This document shows positions 1-7,727 of a stretch of 64,000 nt of DNA, one piece after another. Every line of letters begins with the position of its first letter. The first letter of the stretch is position 1. Under the pieces are notes generated by a model. That model was not told the DNA's origin and made no database searches. It saw nothing but the letters and a program-made list of their open reading frames with translations. This DNA is from Pseudothauera rhizosphaerae (lineage in GTDB: Bacteria > Pseudomonadota > Gammaproteobacteria > Burkholderiales > Rhodocyclaceae). The stretch lies in NCBI RefSeq assembly GCF_004801305.1, contig NZ_SSOD01000007.1, positions 124,001-188,000 of the forward strand, read 5' to 3'. The position numbers and the translations under genes were made by a program.

Positions 1-59
1 GTGATGAAGATGGCGACCACCCAGGCGAAGTTGGGGCGGTCGATGAAGAACTTGGACAT
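1..59 (-). CDS. RND multidrug efflux permease, N-terminal fragment
   Basis: Only the first 19 codons lie in the window; the gene continues beyond base 1. They read MSKFFIDRPNFAWVVAIFIT, the typical start of an AcrB/MexB-type inner-membrane pump: the cytoplasmic FF-DRP motif followed by the first membrane helix. The gene lies 44 bases downstream of the adaptor gene on the same strand, the usual adaptor-then-pump order, so the two are probably cotranscribed and work together in proton-driven efflux. Substrate range cannot be judged from this fragment. Confidence 0.85.
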   Translation of the reverse strand, partial: MSKFFIDRPNFAWVVAIFI

Positions 60-103
60 GGGGCTTTATCCTCGGCAAGCGCGCGCGGCGGCGACGCCTG
101 GAT

Positions 104-1249
104 TCAGGGGCGGGCGTCGGAAACGGGCCGGGCCGGCGCGGCCACGGCGACCTTGTCGCCGGGATTGGCGCTGCCTCCGACGATCACCCGCTCGCCGGGC
201 CGCAGCCCTTCCACGACGTGCCAGTCCGCCCCGCGCATCGCGCCGGTGCGCACCGGCCGCGCCTCGACCACCTCGTCCACGCCCACCACCAGCACCTGCG
301 CGGTGCCGTCGGTGCCGCGCCGCACCGCGCGCTGCGGCACCAGGATGGCCTGCGAATCGAGGCCCTGGGCGACGTGCACGCGCACGTACATGCCCGGCAG
401 CAGCAGCGCGTCCGGGTTGGCGAACAGGCCGCGCAGCGACACCTGGCCGGTGCCGCGGTCCACGGTGACGTCGGAGAACAGCAGGCGGCCGTCGCGCCGT
501 TCGGCGGTGCCCTCGACGGTGAGCGAGATCGGCGCGCTTTCGCCGCCGTCCCGCGCCAGCCGGCCTTCGGCCAGCGCGGCGCGCAGGCGCAGCAGGTCGG
601 CGGCCGACTGCTTGAAATCCGCATGGATCGGGTCGAGCTGCTGGATGATGGCCAGCGGCGTGGCCTCACCCTGCCCCACCAGCGCCCCTTCGGTGACCAG
701 GGCGCGGCCGATGCGCCCGGTGATGGGCGCGCTGACCGTGGCATAGCCCAGGTTCAGCTTCGCCGTGTCCACCTCGGCAGCGGCCGACTGGCGCGCCGCC
801 CGCGCGCTCCTGAACGCGGCCTGGGCGGCGTCGAAGTCCTGCTGGCTGACGGCCTCGATCTCCACCAGCGGCGTGTAGCGCCGCAGTACCGCCTCGGCCT
901 CGAACAGCGCCGCCTCGGCGCGCGCCAGTTCGCCTTCCGCACGCGCCAGCGCGGCCTTGAACGGCGCCGGGTCGATCTGGAACAGCAGTTGGCCGGCCCG
1001 GACGTCGGCGCCTTCCTCGAAATGGCGGCGGAGCACGATGCCGGCCACCCGCGCGCGCACCTCGGCCACCCGCACCGGCTCGATGCGGCCGGGCAGTTCG
1101 CTGCTCAGTTCGAAGGGCTCGGCCCGTACCGTGACCACTTCGACGGCCGGCGGCGCGGCCTCCGGCGGGCCGCCCTGCTCCGCGCCGCATCCGGCGACCA
1201 GCCCCACGGCGGCGAGCACGAGCAGTCGTTGCATTCCTGGACCCTTCAT
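104..1249 (-). CDS. RND efflux periplasmic adaptor lipoprotein (AcrA/MexA family)
   Basis: Membrane-fusion protein linking the RND pump to an outer-membrane channel. The 381-residue product begins with a lipoprotein signal whose lipobox LVAGC places the acylated Cys at about residue 21. It then shows the family order: beta-barrel/lipoyl half-motif, a coiled hairpin rich in Ala, Glu and Arg (about 95-165), the second lipoyl half (SAPITGRIG), and the barrel and membrane-proximal domains. I start at the ATG at 1249 because AAAGGTG lies about seven bases upstream; a GTG at 1258 and an ATG at 1234 are also in frame. It is divergent from the TetR gene, which probably represses it. Confidence 0.9.
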   Translation of the reverse strand: MKGPGMQRLLVLAAVGLVAGCGAEQGGPPEAAPPAVEVVTVRAEPFELSSELPGRIEPVRVAEVRARVAGIVLRRHFEEGADVRAGQLLFQIDPAPFKAALARAEGELARAEAALFEAEAVLRRYTPLVEIEAVSQQDFDAAQAAFRSARAARQSAAAEVDTAKLNLGYATVSAPITGRIGRALVTEGALVGQGEATPLAIIQQLDPIHADFKQSAADLLRLRAALAEGRLARDGGESAPISLTVEGTAERRDGRLLFSDVTVDRGTGQVSLRGLFANPDALLLPGMYVRVHVAQGLDSQAILVPQRAVRRGTDGTAQVLVVGVDEVVEARPVRTGAMRGADWHVVEGLRPGERVIVGGSANPGDKVAVAAPARPVSDARP

Positions 1250-1309
1250 CGTCGGCACCTTTCAGCTATGGATTCGCAAAGGCGCCCATGGTGCCATGCG
1301 GAAGAAAAC

Positions 1310-1325
1310 GAATCAATTAAGATTC
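1310..1325. promoter_or_regulatory. Inverted repeat, candidate TetR operator 1
   Basis: GAATC and GATTC are separated by six bases (AATTAA). The same arms with the same spacing recur at 1400-1415, both between the divergent efflux and TetR genes. TetR proteins usually bind such short palindromes in the divergent promoter region. This copy lies nearer the efflux genes. Confidence 0.6.
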
Positions 1326-1345
1326 ATTAGGAACCACAAACATCC

Positions 1346-1357
1346 AAATGGCCATTT
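1346..1357. promoter_or_regulatory. Perfect 12-base palindrome in divergent promoter region
   Basis: AAATGGCCATTT is a perfect palindrome between the two GAATC-N6-GATTC repeats, within an AT-rich stretch that probably holds the divergent promoters. Its function is unknown; it could bind a second regulator or be chance in AT-rich sequence. Confidence 0.3.
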
Positions 1358-1399
1358 TTCGTCTATATATCGTTAAATCTCCGTGGAACTTACGATGTT

Positions 1400-1415
1400 G
1401 AATCCAATGTGATTC
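1400..1415. promoter_or_regulatory. Inverted repeat, candidate TetR operator 2
   Basis: GAATC-CAATGT-GATTC, extendable by one pair to TGAATC/GATTCA. It matches the repeat at 1310-1325 in both arms and spacing and lies 48 bases upstream of the TetR start codon, where binding could give autoregulation. Confidence 0.6.
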
Positions 1416-1463
1416 ACATTTAAGATTTCGGCCCTTCCTTGTATGGAACGATGGTGAACTGCA

Positions 1464-2015
1464 ATGGCAACCCCTGGCGTTGAAGTGGAAGACGGCCGGA
1501 TACTGGCGGCACTGGCCCTGGCCCTGGTCGATCGGCCGCGGGCCTCCCTGCAGGAGCTGGCCGGTGCCATCGGCATCAGCAAGACGACGCTGTACCGCTT
1601 CTGCCGTACCCGCGAGCAATTGATCGAACGACTGATCAACCACGCCACCCAGGTGATCAGCGAAACCCTGCGCAAGGCGGAACTGGAGCAGGGGGGCCCG
1701 CTGGAAGGGCTCAGGCGCCTGCTCGCCAACAGCCTGGAACACCGCGAACTGACCGCCTTCCTGATGTACTACTGGAAGGACGCCTCGGTGACCCCCAGCG
1801 AGGAGGCCGAGTGGAATGCCACGCTCGATGCCTTTTTCCTGCGCGGGCAGCAGGCGGGCATGTTCCGCATCGACATCGCCGCGCCCGCCCTGACCGAGAT
1901 CTGGGTCAACATCCTCGTCGGACTGATGGATGCCGAGCGCCGCGGCCGGGTCGCCAGGAGCGGCCTGGCGGCGCTGGTGGAACGCGCCTTCCTTTATGGC
2001 GCTGCCGCCCGGTGA
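1464..2015 (+). CDS. TetR/AcrR-family transcriptional regulator
   Basis: A 183-residue DNA-binding repressor-type protein. The N-terminal helix-turn-helix is clear: [20 protein letters not shown] (about residues 29-48), followed by the usual helix 4 (REQLIERLI). The remaining residues form the helical ligand/dimer domain, whose ligand cannot be inferred. GGTGA precedes the ATG by about six bases. It is divergent from an RND adaptor/pump pair, and two identical-arm inverted repeats lie between them, so it most likely represses the pump and itself until an inducer binds. Confidence 0.88.
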   Translation: MATPGVEVEDGRILAALALALVDRPRASLQELAGAIGISKTTLYRFCRTREQLIERLINHATQVISETLRKAELEQGGPLEGLRRLLANSLEHRELTAFLMYYWKDASVTPSEEAEWNATLDAFFLRGQQAGMFRIDIAAPALTEIWVNILVGLMDAERRGRVARSGLAALVERAFLYGAAAR

Positions 2016-2164
2016 GGGGCGCGGCTTTCCGCCTCAGCGTAAACGCGCGCCCGCCGGCCATGCCGCCAACGGCCGCGCAAATCCGGTACGCTCGTCACCT
2101 TCGTCCACCAACGCCGCCCTCCGCACCGAACCGAAGTGCAAGGGAAGGCCAAGCCAGGTGAAGC

Positions 2165-2236
2165 ATGAACGTTACCGAACCGCTGACGCCCGCCCCATTC
2201 TCCACGACCGCCCGCACGGGGAGCCGGCTGCGATGA
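2165..2236 (+). CDS. Possible 23-residue leader peptide overlapping yacG
   Basis: A short reading frame (begins [10 protein letters not shown]) with AGGTG just upstream of its ATG ends in a TGA that overlaps the yacG start as ATGA. Such an overlap suggests translational coupling. It has no recognisable family and is too short for codon statistics. It may instead be the remnant of a longer gene that once preceded yacG. Confidence 0.3.
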   Translation: MNVTEPLTPAPFSTTARTGSRLR

Positions 2237-2427
2237 GCAACAAACCCGCACGCACGGTGAAGTGCCCCACTTGCGGCAAACAGGTGGAGTGGAAGCCGGA
2301 AAACCGCTACCGCCCGTTCTGCTCCGAACGCTGCCGGCAGATCGACCTGGGCGCCTGGGCGTCCGAGAACTACCGTGTGCCGGCCGAAGCGCCGCCGGAT
2401 GCGGACAAGGACGTCCCCCGCGACTGA
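2233..2427 (+). CDS. yacG: DNA gyrase inhibitor YacG (zinc-binding)
   Basis: A 64-residue protein of the YacG family, which binds GyrB and inhibits gyrase DNA binding. Four zinc ligands are visible: C11 and C14 (CPTC) and C30 and C34 (CSERC), followed by the conserved [16 protein letters not shown] segment. Length is typical. Upstream in-frame sequence is not conserved YacG, so the ATG at 2233 is taken as the start, overlapping the stop of a 23-codon frame. It often sits near coaE/pilD in proteobacteria; here it is isolated between the TetR gene and the converging Nudix gene. Confidence 0.9.
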   Translation: MSNKPARTVKCPTCGKQVEWKPENRYRPFCSERCRQIDLGAWASENYRVPAEAPPDADKDVPRD

Positions 2428-2454
2428 ACCCTTGGCTCGTGCCTTGCACACAAG

Positions 2455-3399
2455 CTAGGCGAACGCTCCCCACACCCCGCGGATGGCCGCGATGCCGTGC
2501 GCCCCGGCGGCCCGCGCCGCCGCCATGTCGGCCGCCGTCAGGCCGCCGACGGCGAACACGGGCAGCGGCAACCCGGCCGCCAGCCGCGCAAAGCCTTCCC
2601 AGCCCAGTGCTGCCTGGCCGGGGTGGGTGGGCGTCTCGCCCACCGCCCCCAGCACCGCGTAATCCAGTTCCAGCGCCGCGGCGCGCTCCAGCTCCGCGCG
2701 CGTGTGGCAGGAAGCCCCCACCCAGGGCAGATCGGGACGCACGTCCAGCGCGGCCAGTTGCACCGCCGGCAGATGCACGCCGTCCGCGCCGCAGCGCAGC
2801 GCCAGTTGTTCATCGCCGTTGACCACGGCGAGGGCGCCGGCCGCTCGCGCACGGCGCACCGCCTCGATGGCAAAGGACTCGCGCACCGCGGCATCGAGCG
2901 CCGGCTCGCGCACCTGCACCAGGCGCAAGCCGCCGGCCAGCGCCGTATCCAGCACGGCAAGCTGCGCCTCGACACCGATCTCGCCCGCATGGGTGATGCC
3001 CATCGTACGCGGCAGGCGCAGGGCCTTCAGGATGGGGCCGTTGGCCGGCAGCATGGGGCCGACTTCCAGCCGGCCGGCGTGCTGCCAGACCAGCGCGCTG
3101 TGCACGTGGTCGTTCACTTCGCCCGACCACGCCGGCACCTCGAAGAAGTGCAGGCGCACGTGGGCATGCTCGTAGTGGTGCTCGCGCATCAGCCAGGGGT
3201 TGAGGGCCTGTACGCGGATGCCCAGTTCCTCGTCCAGCTCGCGCACCAGTGCCTGCGCCGGGGTTTCGCCCGCCTCGACCTTGCCGCCGGGAAACTCCCA
3301 GTAGCCGGGATAGAAGGTGCCGGGCGCGCGCTGACCGAGCAGGAAACTGCCGTCCGGCCGGGTGATCACGCCAGCCGCCACGTCCACGATCTTCTTCAT
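2455..3399 (-). CDS. Nudix hydrolase fused to a thiamine-phosphate-synthase-like domain
   Basis: A 314-residue two-domain protein. Residues 1-130 are a MutT-type Nudix domain with an intact box (GGKVEAGETPAQ through RELDEELGI), expected to hydrolyse oxidised nucleotides such as 8-oxo-dGTP. Residues 135-314 form a TMP-synthase/TenI-like barrel (ADGVHLP, GASCHT, VFAVGGL), but the phosphate- and substrate-binding T-x-T-K segment of ThiE is replaced by ETPTHPG, so thiamine synthesis by this domain is doubtful. This fusion is known in beta- and gammaproteobacteria. It lies four bases after the DUF815 ATPase gene and is probably cotranscribed. A full ThiE is encoded at 9045-9707. Confidence 0.88.
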   Translation of the reverse strand: MKKIVDVAAGVITRPDGSFLLGQRAPGTFYPGYWEFPGGKVEAGETPAQALVRELDEELGIRVQALNPWLMREHHYEHAHVRLHFFEVPAWSGEVNDHVHSALVWQHAGRLEVGPMLPANGPILKALRLPRTMGITHAGEIGVEAQLAVLDTALAGGLRLVQVREPALDAAVRESFAIEAVRRARAAGALAVVNGDEQLALRCGADGVHLPAVQLAALDVRPDLPWVGASCHTRAELERAAALELDYAVLGAVGETPTHPGQAALGWEGFARLAAGLPLPVFAVGGLTAADMAAARAAGAHGIAAIRGVWGAFA

Positions 3400-3403
3400 C
3401 GCC

Positions 3404-4300
3404 CTAACCCCCGACGCGGCCGGCGTAGTCGCGGGCGAACTGCCAGGCCACGCGGCCGGAACGGGACCCGCGCATCAGCGCCCATTGCAGGGCTTCCTGG
3501 CGGGCGCGCTCGACGGCCTTGGGCTTGAGGCCGAAGGCGCCCAGCCAGTGGGCGACGATGGCCAGATATTCGTCCTGGTTGAAGGGGTAGAAGGACACCC
3601 ACAGGCCGAAACGCTCGGACAGGGATATCTTCTCCTCGGTGGCCTCGCCCGGATGGATCTCGCCATCCACGTGGCGGGCCTGCAGGTTCTCGTCGTGGTA
3701 TTCCGGCATCAGGTGGCGGCGGTTGGAGGTGGCATACACCAGCACGTTGTCGGGCACCGCCGACACGGAGCCGTCCAGCACGCTCTTCAACGCCTTGTAG
3801 GCCGCCTCGCCTTCCTCGAAGGAGAGGTCGTCGCAGAACAGGATGAAGTGCTCGGGGCGACCGGCCAGCAGGTCCACGATGTCCGGCAAATCCACCAGAT
3901 CGGACTTGTCCACCTCGATCAGGCGCAGGCCCTGGGCCGCGTATTCCGCCAGCACCGCCTTGACCAGGGACGACTTGCCGGTGCCGCGGGCACCGGTCAG
4001 CAGCACGTTGTTGGCGCGCCGCCCGGCGAGGAACTGGCGGGTGTTGTCGGCGATGCGCTGCTTCTGCTCGTCGATGTCCTGCAGGTCGGCCAGGCGGATC
4101 ACATGGGGATGCGCCACCGGCTGCAGCCAGGCCCGGCCGTGCCGGCGGCGCCAGCGGAAGGCGGTGGCGGCGGTCCAGTCGGGGGCTTCGGGGGTGCCCG
4201 GCAGCGTGGCCTCCAGGCGCGCGAGCACGCGCTCGGCGCGCTCGATGAGACGGGAGAAATCGGTGGAGGCGGGGATCGCCCCGGGTTGGTGCTTACTCAT
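3404..4300 (-). CDS. DUF815-family P-loop ATPase
   Basis: A 298-residue AAA-like ATPase. The Walker A motif is GARGTGKSSL (about residues 104-113) and a Walker B-like segment is FILFCDDLSFEEG. An arginine-rich sensor segment (VYATSNRRHLMPE) and a C-terminal helical lid (GSRSGRVAWQFARDYAG) follow, all typical of DUF815. The cellular role of the family is not established. Its ATG overlaps the end of the small membrane-protein gene upstream, and it lies four bases from the Nudix fusion gene, giving a three-gene minus-strand operon. Coupling to a membrane peptide suggests action at the membrane, which is inference. Confidence 0.85.
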   Translation of the reverse strand: MSKHQPGAIPASTDFSRLIERAERVLARLEATLPGTPEAPDWTAATAFRWRRRHGRAWLQPVAHPHVIRLADLQDIDEQKQRIADNTRQFLAGRRANNVLLTGARGTGKSSLVKAVLAEYAAQGLRLIEVDKSDLVDLPDIVDLLAGRPEHFILFCDDLSFEEGEAAYKALKSVLDGSVSAVPDNVLVYATSNRRHLMPEYHDENLQARHVDGEIHPGEATEEKISLSERFGLWVSFYPFNQDEYLAIVAHWLGAFGLKPKAVERARQEALQWALMRGSRSGRVAWQFARDYAGRVGG

Positions 4301-4409
4301 CTTCTGCCTGCTGGTCCTCGTCGTTGCGGCCCTTCTTCGGCCAGGTGGCCCACACGATGATGAGCACGAGTGCCAGCGCGAGGCCGGCTTCGAGAAAGAT
4401 CACCCACAT
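4293..4409 (-). CDS. Small single-pass membrane protein, 38 residues
   Basis: This short frame begins MWVIFLEAGLALALVLIIVW: one hydrophobic helix (about 2-22) followed by a charged tail (WPKKGRNDEDQQAEDE). The positive-then-acidic tail predicts a cytoplasmic C-terminus. GGTGG precedes the ATG by about five bases, and the stop codon overlaps the ATG of the DUF815 ATPase gene, so the two are probably translationally coupled. No family is recognised. Overlap with a conserved ATPase gene, a good ribosome site and clear helix-plus-tail design argue that it is real. Confidence 0.6.
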   Translation of the reverse strand: MWVIFLEAGLALALVLIIVWATWPKKGRNDEDQQAEDE

Positions 4410-4477
4410 GGCACCACCCGTGTTCCTGTCCTGGCTGCGTCGCCGCCCCAGGTACGGGCGGCTCCCGGCCCGCCGGG

Positions 4478-4483
4478 TATACT
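4478..4483 (+). promoter_or_regulatory. Candidate -10 element for mltA
   Basis: TATACT matches the sigma-70 -10 consensus in five of six positions and lies about 40 bases upstream of the mltA start. No good -35 is visible 16-18 bases upstream, so this is a tentative call. Confidence 0.35.
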
Positions 4484-4523
4484 GGCGGCGAGCCGCCCCG
4501 AGTGTAACCCGAAGCCCCTGCCG

Positions 4524-5768
4524 ATGACCCCTCCCAACCTTCGGGCGCGCCGCCTGCTGGCCGGCGCGCTGTTCCTCGCCGCCGCGCTGGGCGGTTGCGC
4601 CACGCCGCCCCCCGCCCCTACCGCCGAACCGGCCGCCTGCCCGAAGCCGGCGCCGTGCCCGGCCTGTCCGGTGTGCCCCGCCGTGGAGGCGCCCGTCCCC
4701 CCGCCGCCGGCCGCCGAGCCGCTGCAGGCCGCCGACTGGTCGGCGCTCGCGGGCTGGCAGGACGACGACCACGCCGCGGCCTGGCCGGCCCTGCTTGCTT
4801 CGTGCGCGGCCCTCGGCGCGCGCGCCGAATGGCAGGCGGTGTGCGCCGCTGCCTCCGCGCAGGGCGACCGGGTGTCGCCGGCAGGCGCGCGGCAGTTCTT
4901 CGAGGCGCATTTCGTGCCCTGGGCGGTGGTCAACCCGGACGGCAGCCGCGAGGGTCTCGTCACCGGCTATTACGAACCGCTGATCAAGGGCAGCCGCAAC
5001 CGCGACGAACGCTACCGCTGGCCGGTGCACGGCGTGCCGGCGGACATGCTGGCCATCGACCTGGGCGGGCAGTACCCGGAACTGAAGAACATGCGCCTGC
5101 GCGGCCGGCTGGACGGCAACCGGGTGGTGCCCTACTTCTCCCGCGGGGAGCTGGAACAGCGCGGTGACGCCCTGCCCGCCCCCGTCCTGCTGTGGGCGGA
5201 GGACGCCATCGACCTGTTCTTCCTGCACGTGCAGGGCTCGGGCCGGGTGGAACTGCCGGACGGCAGCCGGGTGCGCATCGGCTACGCGGACCAGAACGGC
5301 CATCCCTACGCCTCCATCGGCCGCTGGCTGATCGACCAGGGCGAACTGACCCGGGACAGAGCGTCCATGCAGGGCATCAAGGACTGGGCGCGGCGCAACC
5401 CCCTGCGCCTGTCGGAACTGCTCAACGCCAACCCGAGCTACGTCTTCTTCCGCGAACTGACCCAGGCCGACGGCGGGCCCATCGGCGCGCTGGGCGTGCC
5501 CCTCACCGACGAGCGCAGCGTTGCGGTGGACCCGCGCACGGTGCCGCTGGGCGCACCGGTCTTCCTGTCCACCACCTGGCCGCTTTCGGACCGTCCGCTC
5601 GAGCGGCTGATGCTGGCCCAGGATACCGGCAGCGCGATCAAAGGCGCGGTACGTGCGGACTTCTTCTGGGGCTTCGGCCCCGACGCCGGCGCGCGCGCGG
5701 GGCGCATGCGCCAGCAGGGCCGCATGTGGGTGCTGCTCCCCCGCGGCATGCAGCCGCCGCGGCCCTGA
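4524..5768 (+). CDS. mltA: Membrane-bound lytic murein transglycosylase A
   Basis: Outer-membrane lipoprotein that cleaves peptidoglycan glycan strands to 1,6-anhydromuropeptides. The 414-residue product begins with a signal ending in a lipobox (LGGC, Cys near residue 26) and a Pro/Cys-rich tether. The MltA barrel follows with GYYEP, VQGSGR and NPSYVFFRE, then the 3D domain with the catalytic Asp in LAQDTGSAIKGAVRADFFWG. An in-frame open stretch continues far upstream, but the lipoprotein signal fixes the start at 4524. A GC stem-loop terminates the gene just downstream. Confidence 0.93.
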   Translation: MTPPNLRARRLLAGALFLAAALGGCATPPPAPTAEPAACPKPAPCPACPVCPAVEAPVPPPPAAEPLQAADWSALAGWQDDDHAAAWPALLASCAALGARAEWQAVCAAASAQGDRVSPAGARQFFEAHFVPWAVVNPDGSREGLVTGYYEPLIKGSRNRDERYRWPVHGVPADMLAIDLGGQYPELKNMRLRGRLDGNRVVPYFSRGELEQRGDALPAPVLLWAEDAIDLFFLHVQGSGRVELPDGSRVRIGYADQNGHPYASIGRWLIDQGELTRDRASMQGIKDWARRNPLRLSELLNANPSYVFFRELTQADGGPIGALGVPLTDERSVAVDPRTVPLGAPVFLSTTWPLSDRPLERLMLAQDTGSAIKGAVRADFFWGFGPDAGARAGRMRQQGRMWVLLPRGMQPPRP

Positions 5769-5775
5769 AACGACA

Positions 5776-5800
5776 CGGGGCGCCATCGGCGCCCCGCTTT
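5776..5800 (+). terminator. Rho-independent-like terminator after mltA
   Basis: GGGGCGCC-ATC-GGCGCCCC forms an eight-pair stem with a three-base loop, plus one outer C-G pair, followed by CTTT on the plus strand. It lies between the convergent mltA and dsbC genes. The T run is short, so termination may be partial. Confidence 0.6.
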
Positions 5801-5821
5801 CCCGCCACGGCGTAAGAACGC

Positions 5822-6541
5822 TTACTTGGTGGCGACGCCGTCCAGCGCCTTCTCCAGCTCGGTGGCCGGCACGTAGCCGCCAATGCGGCTGCCGTCGGCC
5901 AGGAACATGGTGGGCGTGCCGTTGATGCGCAGCTTCCGTCCGAGGGCCACGTTGCTATCCACCACGCTGCTGTCGCAGTCGGCTGCCGCCGGCGTCTTGC
6001 CGTTCACGATCCAGTCGTTCCAGGCCCCGGCCTGGTCCTTGGCGCACCAGATGTGGCGCGATTTCTGCGTGGAATCCGGGCTCAGGATGGGGTAGAGGAA
6101 GGTGTACAGGGTGACGTTGTCCATCCTGGACAGCTCCTTGCCCAGGCGCTTGCAGTAGCCGCAGTTCGGGTCCTCGAAAGTCACCAGCACACGCTTGCCG
6201 TCGCCGCGCACCTGCTTGATGGCCTGGTCGAGGGGCAGCGTGGAGAAATCGATGGCGGAAAGCTGATTCAGCCGCGCCTGGGTGATGTCGGCGCGGGTCT
6301 TGGCGTCGATGATGCGCCCGTCGATGATGAAGCTGGCCTTGGCATCCGTATAAACCAGCTCGCCGCTCTTCAGTACGACCTCGTACAGGCTTCCGTAGGG
6401 GGTACGGCTCACGCTCTGCACGGCCGGTGCGCCGAGGAAGGCCTCGATGCCCTTCTTGACCGCCTCCTCGGACGCGTGGGCGAAACCGCCGCCGGCGAGA
6501 GCCAGGGCGAGGACGGCGGGGCGAAGCAGGGTGTGCGGCAT
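5822..6541 (-). CDS. dsbC: Thiol:disulfide interchange protein DsbC
   Basis: Periplasmic disulfide isomerase. The 239-residue precursor has a signal peptide (residues 1-23, ending AHA), an N-terminal dimerisation domain and a thioredoxin fold. The redox pair is CGYC (C127, C130), followed by the cis-Pro loop GTPTMFL. A second Cys pair (WCAKD and DCDSS) matches the structural disulfide of DsbC. GGAGAATTCG directly precedes the ATG at 6541, so the longer in-frame extension is rejected. It lies downstream of ubiH on the same strand with a short gap. Confidence 0.93.
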   Translation of the reverse strand: MPHTLLRPAVLALALAGGGFAHASEEAVKKGIEAFLGAPAVQSVSRTPYGSLYEVVLKSGELVYTDAKASFIIDGRIIDAKTRADITQARLNQLSAIDFSTLPLDQAIKQVRGDGKRVLVTFEDPNCGYCKRLGKELSRMDNVTLYTFLYPILSPDSTQKSRHIWCAKDQAGAWNDWIVNGKTPAAADCDSSVVDSNVALGRKLRINGTPTMFLADGSRIGGYVPATELEKALDGVATK

Positions 6542-6557
6542 CGAATTCTCCAGAAGT

Positions 6558-7727
6558 CTAGAAGCGCCCGCTGACCGCGTAGCGGACGAGGGCGTTGCGT
6601 ACGACAGGCAGGGCATTGGTGAGGTTCAACCCGAGGTTGCGCGCCGCGGCGAGCAGCGGGTTGCGGGTGTTGAACAGACGATTGAGGGCATGGGTGGTGT
6701 ACTGCATCAGCAGCGGCTCCTCGGCACGCGCCCGGGCATAGGCGCGCAGGGCCTGCAACTCGCCCGGATCGCGCCAGGCCGGGAGCGCACCGAGCACCTC
6801 GGCCAGCGCGCGCGCGTCCTGGAAGCCGAGATTGATGCCGTGCCCGGACAGGGGATGGATGGCGTGGGCCGCATCCCCGATCAGCGCCAGCCGCGGGGCC
6901 ACCGTGCGCCCGACGCGCATCAGGCGCAAGGAGAAACCCTGGGCCGGGGTCACCAGTTCGAAGTCGCCCAGCAGCCCGCCGCCGGCTTCCGCCACGCGGG
7001 CGCACAGGGCCTCGCCGTCCAGCGCGAGCAGTTCCTGCGCCTTCGCGTCCGGTGTGGACCACACCATGGACATCAGGTTGTCCGGCAGCGGCAGCCAGGC
7101 CAGGATGCCGTCCTCGCGGAACCACTGGAAGGCGGTGTTGCGATGGGGCTTGCCGCAGCGGAAATTGGCCACCACGCCCATCTCGTCGTAGGGCGTGAAG
7201 CGGGCCTCGATGCCGGCCTGGCGGCGCACCCAGGAATTGGCGCCGTCCGCGCCCACGACCAGGCGGGCGCGCAGGCTGCGGCCGTCTTCCAGCGTCAGCA
7301 CGGCACTGGCCTCGTCCAGATCGAGTGCCTGCGGCGCGGCCGGGCAGAACAGGGTGACGTTGTGCTGGCGCTTGAGGGTCTCCCACAATTCGGCCTGCAT
7401 CAGGCCGGCTTCCAGGATCCAGGCCAGCTCGCCCAGGCCGCTGTCGTAGGCGGAGAAATCCAGCCGGCCGCCGGCGTCGCCGAACACCGCCATGTCGTAC
7501 ACCGCGCAGATGCGGTCCGCGTCCAGATGCTGCCAGGCGCCCAGGCCGCGCAGGAAGTCGGCATTGGCCGGGCTGACCGCATACACCCGCGCGTCCCAGC
7601 CCTCGGCCCGGCGCGGCGGCTGCGCTTCCACCACGGCGATGGAGAGCCGGCTCGCGCGCAGGGCCACGGCGAGGCTGGCGCCCGCCAGCCCGCCGCCGAC
7701 GATGGCCAGATCGAAACGGTCGCTCAT
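6558..7727 (-). CDS. UbiH/UbiF-family FAD-dependent ubiquinone hydroxylase
   Basis: A 389-residue flavoprotein monooxygenase of ubiquinone biosynthesis. The N-terminal dinucleotide fold has [10 protein letters not shown], the middle holds [12 protein letters not shown], and the FAD ribityl motif is [20 protein letters not shown]. Members hydroxylate different ring carbons (C5, C1, C6), and sequence reading alone does not settle which. Its ATG overlaps the hemL stop as ATGA, so it is translationally coupled to hemL, with dsbC following. The hydrophobic C-terminus ([14 protein letters not shown]) suits peripheral membrane association. Confidence 0.9.
   Translation of the reverse strand: MSDRFDLAIVGGGLAGASLAVALRASRLSIAVVEAQPPRRAEGWDARVYAVSPANADFLRGLGAWQHLDADRICAVYDMAVFGDAGGRLDFSAYDSGLGELAWILEAGLMQAELWETLKRQHNVTLFCPAAPQALDLDEASAVLTLEDGRSLRARLVVGADGANSWVRRQAGIEARFTPYDEMGVVANFRCGKPHRNTAFQWFREDGILAWLPLPDNLMSMVWSTPDAKAQELLALDGEALCARVAEAGGGLLGDFELVTPAQGFSLRLMRVGRTVAPRLALIGDAAHAIHPLSGHGINLGFQDARALAEVLGALPAWRDPGELQALRAYARARAEEPLLMQYTTHALNRLFNTRNPLLAAARNLGLNLTNALPVVRNALVRYAVSGRF

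Noticed and set aside
4410-5786. Long minus-strand frame opposite mltA, continuous with the small membrane-protein frame
   Set aside because: The part opposite mltA is a codon-bias shadow. Only the last 38 codons (4293-4409) have a ribosome site, a membrane helix and overlap with the next gene.
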